Assembly (NCBI GenBank): GCA_002409445.1
Contig: DHNJ01000268.1
Coordinates: forward strand, 1,039-52,295
From: Armatimonadetes bacterium UBA5419
GTDB taxonomy: Bacteria; Armatimonadota; UBA10988
Length of the DNA: 51,257 bases
Reading direction: 5' to 3'
Below the pieces are notes generated by a model that was given only the letters and a program-made list of their open reading frames with translations, was not told where the DNA came from and did not search any database. A program made the position numbers and the translations under genes. Numbering within the stretch: the stretch's first letter is position 1; every line of letters starts with the position of its first letter. Below are positions 17,039-25,146 of this stretch, one piece after another.

Positions 17039-18423
17039 CAGGCATCCTCCACGGCACGTTCTTCCACCCGCCGCGCGGCCAGCAGCGCACCGAGCACGCC
17101 GACAAAGGCGGCGACGGCGAACGCCCAGCCGACCGCATGATACTCGTTCGCGCCCGCACCCTCGGCGGTGCTGACCACCGCGCCGGCCAGGCCAACACCT
17201 AGCACCATACCACCGTTGCGGGCCGTCGCTAACAGGGCCGAGGCGATGCCCTGGCGGTCCCGCGGCGCCGCGCCGAGCAGGGCGCTGTTGTTCGGCGAGG
17301 TGAACAGCCCCGTGCCGAGCCCCGCCAGCCCCAGACCGAAGGCCAGGTAGACCCAGGAGGTGCTCGCGCTCTGGAAGGCCAGCACCAGCAGACCGGCCGA
17401 CATGATCAGCAACCCCAGTGTGCTGGGCAACCGCGTCCCCACCCGATCCGACCAGTTGCCCGCCCACGGCGAGATCAATGCCATCATCAGCGGCTGCGCG
17501 GTAAGCAGCCGACCGGCCTCCGCCGTCGACCAACCACGCAGCGTGATCAGCGTGTGCGGCGTCAGGTAGACCACGGCGTAGATGGCGATGTAGTTGGCCA
17601 GGGCACACAGCGTCGCCGAGCTGAACTCCCACGAGTGGAACAGCCGCAGGTCCAGCATCGGCGCCGCGAGCCGCGACTCGAGGCGGTAGAAGACCACGCC
17701 CAGCGCTGCCGCCGCGCAGAGGATGCCCAGGGTCAGCGGCGAGCCCCAGCCCCAGTCCGGCCCGCGGTTCAGTGCGATCATGAAGGCGACCATGCCGGTC
17801 AGGAACAGGGCCGCGCCGAGCAGGTCGAACGGCTCCTGGAGTTCGCGGCCGGGGTCGGCGGGGATCACAGTCCAGATGATCACCAACGCCGCGGCACACA
17901 GGGGTGCATTGATCCAGAAGATCCCGTGCCAGTCCCAGGCGTCTGCCAGCCAGCCGCCCAGACTCGGCCCCAGGGTCAAGCCGAGGTAGACCATCGACGC
18001 CTGCAGGCCGAGCACGCGGCCCCGCTCGCGGGCGGGGAAGTGCTGTGTCAGCAGCGCCGGAGCGTTGGCCGAGATCATCGCTCCACCTACCGCCTGCAGG
18101 GCCCGCGCGCCGATCAGCTGGGCTAGCGACTGTGACAGCGCACAGGCCACCGACGAGAGCACAAAGACGACGAAGCCGAGCGAGAAGATTGTCCGGTGGC
18201 CGCGCGCATCGCCCAGCCGGCCGAAGCTTAATTGTAAGCCCGTCAGGCCCAGCAGATAGATGGTGATGACCCACTGCGCCTGCTCGAAATCGGCGCCGAA
18301 CTTGCCCCGGATCGTTGGCAGAATCGCGTTCACCGCGCTGGTATCGAGCGCGGTCAGGAACGAGCCGAGGCCGACCGCGGCCAAGACTGACCAACGTCCC
18401 TTGCGTCGTAAGGCTTCTGTCAT
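17038..18423 (-). CDS. MFS efflux transporter, DHA2 (14-helix) type
   Basis: The product is 461 aa from ATG at 18423. About 14 hydrophobic helices are visible. Signature features are FLTALDTSAVNAILPTI in helix 1 (motif D1 of drug:H+ antiporters), GRLGDARGHRTIF after helix 2 (motif A), QAVGGAMISANAPAL, and LGLTLGPSLGGWLAD in helix 5 (antiporter motif C). This places it with EmrB/QacA-like proton-driven exporters of the inner membrane. Its 5' end carries the promoter of the divergent osmC-like gene. It is followed by the Spy-like lipoprotein with overlapping codons. The exported compound cannot be predicted. Confidence 0.88.
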   Translation of the reverse strand: MTEALRRKGRWSVLAAVGLGSFLTALDTSAVNAILPTIRGKFGADFEQAQWVITIYLLGLTGLQLSFGRLGDARGHRTIFSLGFVVFVLSSVACALSQSLAQLIGARALQAVGGAMISANAPALLTQHFPARERGRVLGLQASMVYLGLTLGPSLGGWLADAWDWHGIFWINAPLCAAALVIIWTVIPADPGRELQEPFDLLGAALFLTGMVAFMIALNRGPDWGWGSPLTLGILCAAAALGVVFYRLESRLAAPMLDLRLFHSWEFSSATLCALANYIAIYAVVYLTPHTLITLRGWSTAEAGRLLTAQPLMMALISPWAGNWSDRVGTRLPSTLGLLIMSAGLLVLAFQSASTSWVYLAFGLGLAGLGTGLFTSPNNSALLGAAPRDRQGIASALLATARNGGMVLGVGLAGAVVSTAEGAGANEYHAVGWAFAVAAFVGVLGALLAARRVEERAVEDA

Positions 18424-18429
18424 TACAAT
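18401..18429 (+). promoter_or_regulatory. Promoter of the osmC-like pair
   Basis: A -35 TTGCGT (18401-18406) lies 17 bp before a -10 TACAAT (18424-18429). The predicted start near 18436 gives a 25-base leader to the ATG at 18461. The -35 lies inside the first codons of the divergent MFS gene, so the two genes share a very short control region. Confidence 0.6.
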
Positions 18430-18460
18430 GATCTCTAGATTCCTGGTAGGAGAACAAGGA

Positions 18461-18868
18461 ATGGCTCAGTTCACAACTACGCTCGAGGATAACTTGCGCA
18501 CCGTGACCGTCTGGGAGGAGACCGGGGAGAAGGTCGTCACCGACGCTCCGGTCCTGTTCAAGGGGCTCGGCGAGCTGATCTCGCCCTCCGACCTGGTGGG
18601 TATTGGCTTGAGCGCCTGCGTGCTGACGATTGCCGGCCTAGAGGGCCAGCAGCGCGGATACGACTTCAGCCAGGCGCGCGTCCGCGTCGACAAGGAGCTC
18701 TCCGATCCGCCGACGGTTCGCGTCAGCAAGCTGCACGTGCACGTCACGCTGCCGGCCACGGTGCCCACGGCGGAGCGGCTGGCCATCGAGCACAGCTTGG
18801 CCAACTGCCCGGTGGGCCTCAGCCTGAGCCCCGACATCGACCGCCGGCTTGAGGTCGAGTGGGTCTAG
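18461..18868 (+). CDS. OsmC/Ohr-family protein (copy 1)
   Basis: The start is ATG at 18461 with AGGAG upstream. The product is 135 aa, the size of OsmC/YhfA-type thiol peroxidases. Two Cys, C53 (GLSACVLT) and C116 (LANCPVG), occupy the positions of the peroxidatic and resolving cysteines, next to PSDLVGIGL and the terminal CPVGLSLSPDI stretch. The family reduces organic hydroperoxides in the cytoplasm. It is followed 66 bp later by a paralog of exactly the same length. Both share spacing of the Cys pair and the LEVEWV/LDVEWV ending, so they arose by tandem duplication. Confidence 0.88.
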   Translation: MAQFTTTLEDNLRTVTVWEETGEKVVTDAPVLFKGLGELISPSDLVGIGLSACVLTIAGLEGQQRGYDFSQARVRVDKELSDPPTVRVSKLHVHVTLPATVPTAERLAIEHSLANCPVGLSLSPDIDRRLEVEWV

Positions 18869-18934
18869 CGTACCACTGGAACGGCGCGCCGCTGGCCTGG
18901 CCCGCCGAGGAGATTGATAAGGAGCGATAGGCAA

Positions 18935-19342
18935 ATGAGCAAGATCACGACGCGCTTAGGTGACAACCTGCGCACGATTAGCCGCGTGGAGTCGGTTGGT
19001 GCCGACGTACAGACCGACGCCACGAAGACTTGGGGTGGCCTGGGAGAGCTGCCGTCGCCGGGCGACCTGGTTGGGGTCGCGCTGGGCGCGTGCATCCTGA
19101 CGGTCGCCGCCGTCGCGGCGCAGAAGGGCGGATTCGACTTCAGCAGCGCCACGATCTCGGTCGAGCAGGAGTTCTCGTCCGGTGCGAAGGCCCGCATCAC
19201 GACGATCCGCGTGCTGGCTTCGCTGCCGGCGAGCGTGCCTGCGGACGCACGGCCGGCAATCGAGCGCGCACTGCACACCTGCCCGGTGGGCAACAGCCTC
19301 CTGGCCGAAATCGACAAGACTCTCGATGTCGAGTGGGTCTAG
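18935..19342 (+). CDS. OsmC/Ohr-family protein (copy 2)
   Basis: The start is ATG at 18935, with GATAAGGAG upstream. The product is 135 aa, with both cysteines kept (C53 in LGACILT, C116 in LHTCPVG). It aligns with copy 1 along its full length (DNLRT at 10-14, GLGEL near 36, SPxDLVG, CPVG). The C-terminal part is close while the central strand region has diverged (FDFSSATISVEQEFSSGAKA), suggesting altered substrate range or partner. The stop overlaps the stop of the convergent lipoprotein gene in the shared sequence CTAG (19339-19342). Confidence 0.88.
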   Translation: MSKITTRLGDNLRTISRVESVGADVQTDATKTWGGLGELPSPGDLVGVALGACILTVAAVAAQKGGFDFSSATISVEQEFSSGAKARITTIRVLASLPASVPADARPAIERALHTCPVGNSLLAEIDKTLDVEWV

Positions 19343-20079
19343 GTCCCGGGCGGCTCTAGGTACCGGACCTTCGCGTCGGTGAAGGTGCCGGCCAGCCAGG
19401 CGTCGGGGAAGCGGCGGCTGCCCTGCAGCACGACCGCCAATCGACCAGAGACGGTCCCGACTTCCTGCTCTCGGGGCCCGCTCGCGCGGTACTTGGTGAC
19501 GTCACGCTTCGAGAGCCGCACCTGGTAGCCGACAGGCGGGCCCCAGTCGGTGACCTGGCTCGGCTCTTCGGGGTCGGTGATGCGCCACGTCCCGCCGCCG
19601 GGCCGCAGCGGCCTCTCGACCGCCACGCCCTCCCGCGGCAGGGCCGGCAGATCGATGGTCAGCCGCCCTCCTTCGACCTCACCCTCGCGTGGCTCGAACT
19701 GCGCGACCAGCCGCCAGCGCCCCAGCTCGTAGATGAACTCGACGCGCTTGACCGTCGCCGGCCTGCCCGTCACGTAGCCCACGGCGGGCTTCGCCGGCGC
19801 GGAGGCGACCTTCGGCGTCTTGGTCCAGGCGAAGCCGCTGGGCGGCGGCTCCGCGGCTGGTGCCTCCACCGTCTCTGGCGGCGGCGCCACCGGCAGCGGA
19901 GTCAGCGGGTCCGCGCCGTCACCCGGCACCACGCTGGGTGCCGGCGGTGCGGGCTTGAAGGGGTCGAACGGCTCAACGATGGTTGGTGCGGGCTGCTCGG
20001 GCACGCGGACCCCGCAGCCCGCGATCAGCAGACCGGCGCACGCGACGAGCCAGCGGCGGCTATGGTTTGTCCAGTGCAT
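19339..20079 (-). CDS. Lipoprotein of unknown function with Pro-rich linker
   Basis: The product is 246 aa from ATG at 20079, which overlaps the end of the GH5-like gene by 20 bp. The signal peptide ends in the lipobox LIAGC (Cys22). Residues about 28-85 are Pro/Ala-rich and unstructured. Residues about 98-246 form a beta-strand-rich domain with several Arg/Glu-rich segments (VKRVEFIYELGRWRLVAQFEP, DWGPPVGYQVRLSKRDVTKYR). I do not recognise a family. Lipid anchoring and coupling to a secreted glycosidase point to an envelope role, perhaps binding or presenting the same glycan. Confidence 0.65.
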   Translation of the reverse strand: MHWTNHSRRWLVACAGLLIAGCGVRVPEQPAPTIVEPFDPFKPAPPAPSVVPGDGADPLTPLPVAPPPETVEAPAAEPPPSGFAWTKTPKVASAPAKPAVGYVTGRPATVKRVEFIYELGRWRLVAQFEPREGEVEGGRLTIDLPALPREGVAVERPLRPGGGTWRITDPEEPSQVTDWGPPVGYQVRLSKRDVTKYRASGPREQEVGTVSGRLAVVLQGSRRFPDAWLAGTFTDAKVRYLEPPGT

Positions 20080-22606
20080 ACCACAACGTACCCTGTCCCG
20101 GGTCGACCGTCACACGGAACCCGTCGGCCGTCGCGGTCAGCGGTACCTCGGCGCCCGGCACACCGTGCCCGTCCAGCGCGCGCATGCGCCAGCCATCACC
20201 CAGCGACAGGCTGAGATCCGCGGTCAGCGGCTCGATGCGCGTGGGCCCGCTGCCCCAGCGGTTGCCCACGCTGGTCGAGGTGTCGTTCCACTCCATGCCG
20301 GTATTGGCGACCGCCCCGACGACGGCCAGCAGCAGCCGCTCCGACTGGTCCAACGGCCGGCCATCGAGCGCGTTCACGGCGACCGTGGCGAAGCCGTGGA
20401 CCGACTCGCGCAGCGTCACCGCCAGCGGCCCCGCACTGAGCGTCCGCCCCTGAATCATGCCCAGCACGGCCGCGGCCTGCGGTGTGTCGATCAGCGCGTG
20501 CGCCTGCTCAGCGGGCGCGGGCTCCCAGACCAGGGCCGTCGAGGGCGCGATGTCCTGCTCGACGAGGCCCAACTCGCCGCCGTCGGTCAGTTGCACTTCC
20601 GACCGTGCGCGCAGGACGACATCGAACGGTGTCAGGCCAAGGCTGCGCCAGTGGTTGTGGACCGAGCCGCCCTCCATCGCCACGCTGCGGGGCAGCATCA
20701 GCCGCTGCACGCCGGCGGCCGCGGGCATCGACCCGCCGCGGAACAGCACGGCGGCAAACGGCGAGAGCGCGACCTTCGCCGGGTGGTTGACCATCGTGAA
20801 GTAGCCGGTGATCCGCGGATCCGGTGCGACGGTCGTATCACCGTAGTCGAACTGGTAGAGACCGTCCCAGTCCTGCAGGCCGGCGACCGCGGCGAGCAGC
20901 GGCATCATCTCCGCGCTGTAGAAGCTCGGTGCGGGGTGGTCGTACTCGGAGATGGTGTGCGGCTTGCCCGCCGCGCGGTAGCCCGACAGGTTTTGCATCG
21001 TGCCCGCAGTGGTGGAGGCGACCATCGGTGTGTTGCTGATGTACCAGTTGTTGCCGTCCCAGGCGGTGCCGGGGAAGACCGGGTGCTGCCAGTAGGCGTG
21101 CATGTCGATGAAGTCGCCGTGGTTGACCTCGCGCAGCAGCCCGTGCGTGCCGCCGTAGTCAGCCTGGCTGTCGATCACGAGCTTGCTGCCGCCCGCGATC
21201 TCCTGGACCAGCGCCGTGAGGTCGCCGACATACTTGTCCTCGACGCCGACCAGGAACTCGCGGATGTCGGCCGCCTGCACCGAAGACCAGGTGCTCAGCG
21301 GCAGCGGCAGCGGCATCTGGTCCAACTGCGCACCAGGAGGCATCAGCGGCGGCGCGCCTTCGCGCAGCGTGACCCGACGGACCTCGACCCAGCCGAGCCG
21401 GTTGCCCATGCCGAAGGTGATGCGCGTGTGGTCCGGCAGCACGTCGTCGGCGAGGAAGGTGTAGCGGTAGTCCTGCCACTCCGGCGTGAGGGTGAACGAG
21501 TGCGTGCCACCGATGTGCCGCCAGTCGTCGATGTCGCGCCGCGCGCCGGCGGTGATCGGCCGCGCCTCGTTGGCCCGTGCCTGGAACTCGACCGTGTAGA
21601 CCTGCCCCTCGGTCAGGTTGAGCCCGACCTGATGGACCTGGAAGTGCCAGCTCTCCGTGCCCAGGGCGGTCATCTCGGTGCGCAGCGCCGGCGTGCCGTC
21701 ATCCGACTCGACCACGCTGCCGGCGATCTGCGCCGGCGCCGGTGCCTCCAGGGTCCAGCGGGTCAGGCCGTCGGTGAAGTCGCCGTTGGTCAGCATCTGC
21801 GGCCCGAAGCCGGCCGGCACCGTCTGCCAAGCGTTCAGGGCGGCGGCGAGATCGCCATACTTGGCGGCGATGAACTCGCCCCACTGCTGCCGCAGCGGCG
21901 CGACAAACTCGTCGCTTAACTCCAGCCAGGCAGGGTTGGTCGCCTGGCCGGTGAGGCTGTTCTCGTTGTTCAGCTCGACGAACGAGATCGCCGGCTCGGC
22001 GGCGTAGCTGGCGCCGGTGTACGGGTTCACGTGCTCGAGGATGAGCCGTGCGTACTCGTGCTGCTGGCGGATCATCTCCGGGTGGTAGTTGTCGAGCGAC
22101 TTGCCGTAGTTGTAGGTGCGCGGCACGCCGGCCCAGTCGAACCCGGTGTACCAGCGGCTGACGTGCAGGTTCAGGTTCACGTAGATGCCGGCCTGCTTGA
22201 GGTTGTAGATGAGCCAGTCGAGGCGGTCCATCTGCTCGGCGTCGAGGGAGGTCTGCGTGTCGTCGCCCCAGAGACCGCGGGGGATGCCCGCGTTGTCCAG
22301 GTGGTGCAGGCGGACGACGTTGAAGCCAAGTTGCGCCATGCGCTGGGCGATCAGCGGCGACATTGACTTGTCGGGGAAAGCGGTGGCGAAGGTGAGGTTG
22401 GTGCCCAGCAACCGCAGCCGCTGGCCGGCCCCGTCGATGAACTGGCCGTTCTGCACCGTGACCGGGCCGCGGCTGCCGGCCGGCGCGGGGTTGAGGCCGC
22501 TGAGGTCGACGAACGTGCCGGCGGCCTTGACCGGCGGCATCGGGAAGGCCAGCGCGCCGGGCGTCGGCTCGGCGCCCACACAAAGAGCCAGCAGAAGGGT
22601 CAACAT
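20060..22606 (-). CDS. Secreted GH5-like glycoside hydrolase with inserted CBM-like domain
   Basis: I chose ATG 22606 because a signal peptide (MLTLLLALCVGAEPTPG) starts there; an in-frame GTG lies at 22630. The product is 848 aa. The barrel begins with QRLRLLGTNLTF and FNVVRLHHLDN, gives VNLNLHVSRWYTG, and has a probable acid/base Glu near residue 212 in VELNNENS. The probable nucleophile is Glu near residue 552 in TISEYDHPAP. About residues 273-415 (TNGDFTDGLTRWTLE...RRVTLREG) look like a CBM4/9-type jelly roll inserted into the barrel. The last 200 residues form beta-rich domains. It probably hydrolyses a beta-glycan outside the cytoplasm; specificity is not evident. Confidence 0.78.
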   Translation of the reverse strand: MLTLLLALCVGAEPTPGALAFPMPPVKAAGTFVDLSGLNPAPAGSRGPVTVQNGQFIDGAGQRLRLLGTNLTFATAFPDKSMSPLIAQRMAQLGFNVVRLHHLDNAGIPRGLWGDDTQTSLDAEQMDRLDWLIYNLKQAGIYVNLNLHVSRWYTGFDWAGVPRTYNYGKSLDNYHPEMIRQQHEYARLILEHVNPYTGASYAAEPAISFVELNNENSLTGQATNPAWLELSDEFVAPLRQQWGEFIAAKYGDLAAALNAWQTVPAGFGPQMLTNGDFTDGLTRWTLEAPAPAQIAGSVVESDDGTPALRTEMTALGTESWHFQVHQVGLNLTEGQVYTVEFQARANEARPITAGARRDIDDWRHIGGTHSFTLTPEWQDYRYTFLADDVLPDHTRITFGMGNRLGWVEVRRVTLREGAPPLMPPGAQLDQMPLPLPLSTWSSVQAADIREFLVGVEDKYVGDLTALVQEIAGGSKLVIDSQADYGGTHGLLREVNHGDFIDMHAYWQHPVFPGTAWDGNNWYISNTPMVASTTAGTMQNLSGYRAAGKPHTISEYDHPAPSFYSAEMMPLLAAVAGLQDWDGLYQFDYGDTTVAPDPRITGYFTMVNHPAKVALSPFAAVLFRGGSMPAAAGVQRLMLPRSVAMEGGSVHNHWRSLGLTPFDVVLRARSEVQLTDGGELGLVEQDIAPSTALVWEPAPAEQAHALIDTPQAAAVLGMIQGRTLSAGPLAVTLRESVHGFATVAVNALDGRPLDQSERLLLAVVGAVANTGMEWNDTSTSVGNRWGSGPTRIEPLTADLSLSLGDGWRMRALDGHGVPGAEVPLTATADGFRVTVDPGQGTLWYALDKP

Positions 22607-22672
22607 CGCGCACTCACTGGCCGCGGCCACGACTCCAGCCCGGCACGCGCCCGTTTCGCCGCCGGCGGTGGT

Positions 22673-22699
22673 TTGCCTTCCACGCGGTTACGGTACACT
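22673..22699 (+). promoter_or_regulatory. Possible promoter of the polysaccharide exporter genes
   Basis: TTGCCT (22673-22678) and TACACT (22694-22699) are separated by 15 bp, which is shorter than optimal. The site lies in the 129-bp gap between the divergent GH5-like gene and the ABC permease gene. It is the only promoter-like pair I see there. Confidence 0.33.
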
Positions 22700-22735
22700 C
22701 TCCGTGAGGTCTTGAGCGGCGTGAGCGAACAGGTG

Positions 22736-23587
22736 ATGGTCAACAGCCCGCGGCGCCCGCCGCTGCGCGCCACGCTGCGCGAGCTGTGGGCCTACCGCGA
22801 GCTGGTCACCGAGTTCACCCGCCGCATCCTCATGGTTCGCTATAAGAACAGCGTCCTCGGCCTGGTCTGGTCGCTGATCACCCCGCTGGTGCTGATCGGC
22901 GTGATCACGCTGATCACCAAGTACTTCCTGGGCCAGCCCATCCCCAACTACTCGGCCTATATCTTCCCAGTCATGTTCGCCTGGACCTTCAGCAACAACG
23001 CCATCCCGGACATGTGCATCTCGCTGCTCGAGAACTCGCTGCTGATCCGGCGCTCCTACTTCCCGCGCGAACTGCTGCCCATCTCCGCCCTGCTCGCCGC
23101 GCTGTTTCACTTCCTGATCGGCCTGGTCCTCAGCCTCGGCTACCTGATGCTGCTGCGCATCTTCCCGCAGCAAGTCGGCTGGAGCGTGCTCCTGGTGCTG
23201 CTGATCATCCCCTGCCATCTGTGCTTGCTGCTGGGTCTGGGGCTGATCACCGCGGTGCTCAACGTCATCTACGAGGACATTCGCTTCCTCGTCTCCGTCG
23301 GCCTGCAGATCATGTTCTACGCGCTGCCGGTGATGTACCCGATCGAGCGCGTCGCGGCGGTCGAAGGTCAGCCGTGGTTGCTGCCCGCGTACCTGGCGAA
23401 CCCCTTCGCCGGCCTGCTCGTGCTCTACCAGAAGGCGATGCTGCCGCCGATTCAGAGTGCCGGCCACCCCGCCCTGCCCTTCAGCTGGCCGTTGCTGGGC
23501 CAGACCTGGTTGGTCAGCCTGCTCGTCCTCTGGTTCGGCCTCTGGTACTTCAACCGCCTCAAGTACGTCGCCGTGGAGCGCCTGTGA
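22736..23587 (+). CDS. ABC-2 polysaccharide export permease (Wzm/TagG-like)
   Basis: The product is 283 aa from ATG 22736; GTG codons at 22721 and 22733 are alternative starts. It has six predicted membrane helices, and an amphipathic N-terminus ending in FTRRILMVRYKNSVLGLVWSLITPL, the diagnostic loop of O-antigen/teichoic-acid exporters. FWTF-like and PxMYPIE segments (YALPVMYPIERV) also match. It forms the inner-membrane channel that exports an undecaprenyl-linked glycan. The stop shares bases with the ATPase start (TGATG at 23585-23589), so the two subunits are made together. Confidence 0.9.
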   Translation: MVNSPRRPPLRATLRELWAYRELVTEFTRRILMVRYKNSVLGLVWSLITPLVLIGVITLITKYFLGQPIPNYSAYIFPVMFAWTFSNNAIPDMCISLLENSLLIRRSYFPRELLPISALLAALFHFLIGLVLSLGYLMLLRIFPQQVGWSVLLVLLIIPCHLCLLLGLGLITAVLNVIYEDIRFLVSVGLQIMFYALPVMYPIERVAAVEGQPWLLPAYLANPFAGLLVLYQKAMLPPIQSAGHPALPFSWPLLGQTWLVSLLVLWFGLWYFNRLKYVAVERL

Positions 23588-24315
23588 TGAGCATGCCCCC
23601 CGCCATCGACGTGCGCAATGTGACCAAGCAGTTCCGCGTGGTCCACCACGCCGGCTCGCTCAAGCGCGCGGCCCTGGAGCTCCTGCGCCACCGCAGCTAC
23701 GTCGAGCAGATGACCGCCCTCGACGACATCTCGTTCCAGGTCCCCGCGGGCCAGTCGCTCGGGATCATCGGCTCCAACGGCAGTGGCAAGAGCACGCTGC
23801 TGATGCTGCTAGCCGGCATCTACCGCCCGACCGCGGGCGAGATTGAGGTCCGCGGCCGGGTCACCACCCTGCTAGACCTCTTCGCCGGCATGCATCAGGA
23901 CCTCACGGCGGCCGACAACGCGATTGTCGTCGCGATGACCAACGGATTGTCCCGCGCGGAGGCGCTGCAGCGCCTGCCGATGATGTTGGAGTTTGGCGAA
24001 TTGACCGCCCACGCTGACCAGCGCATCCGCCACTTCTCGGCGGGGATGGTCGTGCGCTTGGGCTTCAGCGTGGCCGTTCACTGCGACCCGGACATCCTGC
24101 TCGTCGACGAGGTGCTGGCGGTCGGTGACCAGTCGTTCCAGGCCAAGTGCCGGCAGCGCGTCGGCCAGCTGCAGGCGGCAGGCAAGACGATCATCTTTGT
24201 CTCCCACGACCTGGACACGGTCCGCGCGACCTGCCAGCGGACGATCTGGTTCGAGCGTTCGCGGCTGCGGCTCGACGGGCCGACCGCCGAGGTCCTCGCG
24301 GCCTACGAGGAGTAA
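23587..24315 (+). CDS. ABC polysaccharide export ATPase (Wzt/TagH-like, short form)
   Basis: The start is ATG at 23587; a second ATG two codons on is possible. The product is 242 aa. ATPase motifs are Walker A GSNGSGKST, an unusual signature region HFSAGMVVRLGFS, Walker B ILLVDEVLAVGD and the switch His in FVSHDLDTV. The N-terminal FRVVHHAGSLKRAALELL insertion and the VLAVGD motif are typical of Wzt/TagH exporters. Many Wzt proteins carry a C-terminal glycan-cap-binding domain; this one stops right after the ATPase, so it would export without recognising a terminal cap. It is 6 bp upstream of an FkbM methyltransferase gene. Confidence 0.9.
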   Translation: MSMPPAIDVRNVTKQFRVVHHAGSLKRAALELLRHRSYVEQMTALDDISFQVPAGQSLGIIGSNGSGKSTLLMLLAGIYRPTAGEIEVRGRVTTLLDLFAGMHQDLTAADNAIVVAMTNGLSRAEALQRLPMMLEFGELTAHADQRIRHFSAGMVVRLGFSVAVHCDPDILLVDEVLAVGDQSFQAKCRQRVGQLQAAGKTIIFVSHDLDTVRATCQRTIWFERSRLRLDGPTAEVLAAYEE

Positions 24316-24321
24316 CCAACA

Positions 24322-25146
24322 ATGGCCTGGCGCCGACGGTGGCAGACGGTGCGAGGGCTGGCCCGCGAACGCGGCCTCGGCTACGCGCTGCGCTACGCCC
24401 TGGTTCACACCGGCGGCCCGCACTTCACCGCCGCCCTGGGCCATCTGGCGCGCGCCATCCGCTGGTACCCGCGGCTCAGCGGCGTACCCATCGACCCGCA
24501 TCACCCCCACCTCACCCCGACCCAGGTCGGCTACTGGTGGCTGCTCGGCGCCAGCTACGAGGAGCCCGAAATCACCCTGTCGGCGACTTGGCTGCCACCC
24601 GACCTGCCGGTCGTCGAGCTGGGCGGCTGCCTCGGTGTCGTCGCTTGCCGGGTCAACGCGGGCCGCACCGACCCACACGCGCACGTCGTCGTCGAGGCCG
24701 ACACGCGGTTGGTGGCCGAGATTGAGCGCCTGCGCGACAGCGAGGGCGCGGCCTTCACCGTGCGCGGCGGTGCGCTGGCTTACGGCGGCCCGACCACCGA
24801 GCTCCGGCGCACCGCGCAGAGCCTCATGGGTAGCAGCGTCTACGCGATCAACGAGACAGCCGACGACGACGTGCTGACCGTGCCGACAGTCGGCCTGGCC
24901 ACGCTGCTGGACGAGCAGGGTTGGGCGCGGGCGGCCGTCATCTGCGACATCGAAGGCGCGGAGCACGACCTGCTGGCCAACGAGGGCGACGTGCTCGCCG
25001 CACGCGTCCCGTGGCTTGTGATGGAGCTGCACGAGGTACTGGGGCGGACGATCGACGATGCGCTCGCGCGGCTGGCGGCGCTGGGTTTCGAGCCGCTGGA
25101 GCGCAAGCTGAACACGGTCGCGCTGCGGGGGCCGGCGGCGGTCTAG
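24322..25146 (+). CDS. FkbM-family SAM-dependent methyltransferase
   Basis: The product is 274 aa. The Rossmann core shows VVELGGCLGVVACRVN (motif I, near residue 95), VVVEAD (acidic loop), then VICDIEGAEHDLLANEG and WLVMELHEVLG, the DIEGAE and MELH signatures of FkbM methyltransferases. N-terminal residues 1-60 are basic and Arg-rich. Members O-methylate sugars or natural products. Position right after the exporter ATPase suggests methylation of the exported glycan. The stop overlaps that of the convergent AsnB-like gene in CTAG (25143-25146). Confidence 0.82.
   Translation: MAWRRRWQTVRGLARERGLGYALRYALVHTGGPHFTAALGHLARAIRWYPRLSGVPIDPHHPHLTPTQVGYWWLLGASYEEPEITLSATWLPPDLPVVELGGCLGVVACRVNAGRTDPHAHVVVEADTRLVAEIERLRDSEGAAFTVRGGALAYGGPTTELRRTAQSLMGSSVYAINETADDDVLTVPTVGLATLLDEQGWARAAVICDIEGAEHDLLANEGDVLAARVPWLVMELHEVLGRTIDDALARLAALGFEPLERKLNTVALRGPAAV

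Noticed and set aside
22631..22735. Strong divergent promoter pair in the gap between the GH5-like and exporter genes
   Set aside because: Only one weak plus-strand pair with a 15-bp spacer was found, and nothing convincing on the minus strand.
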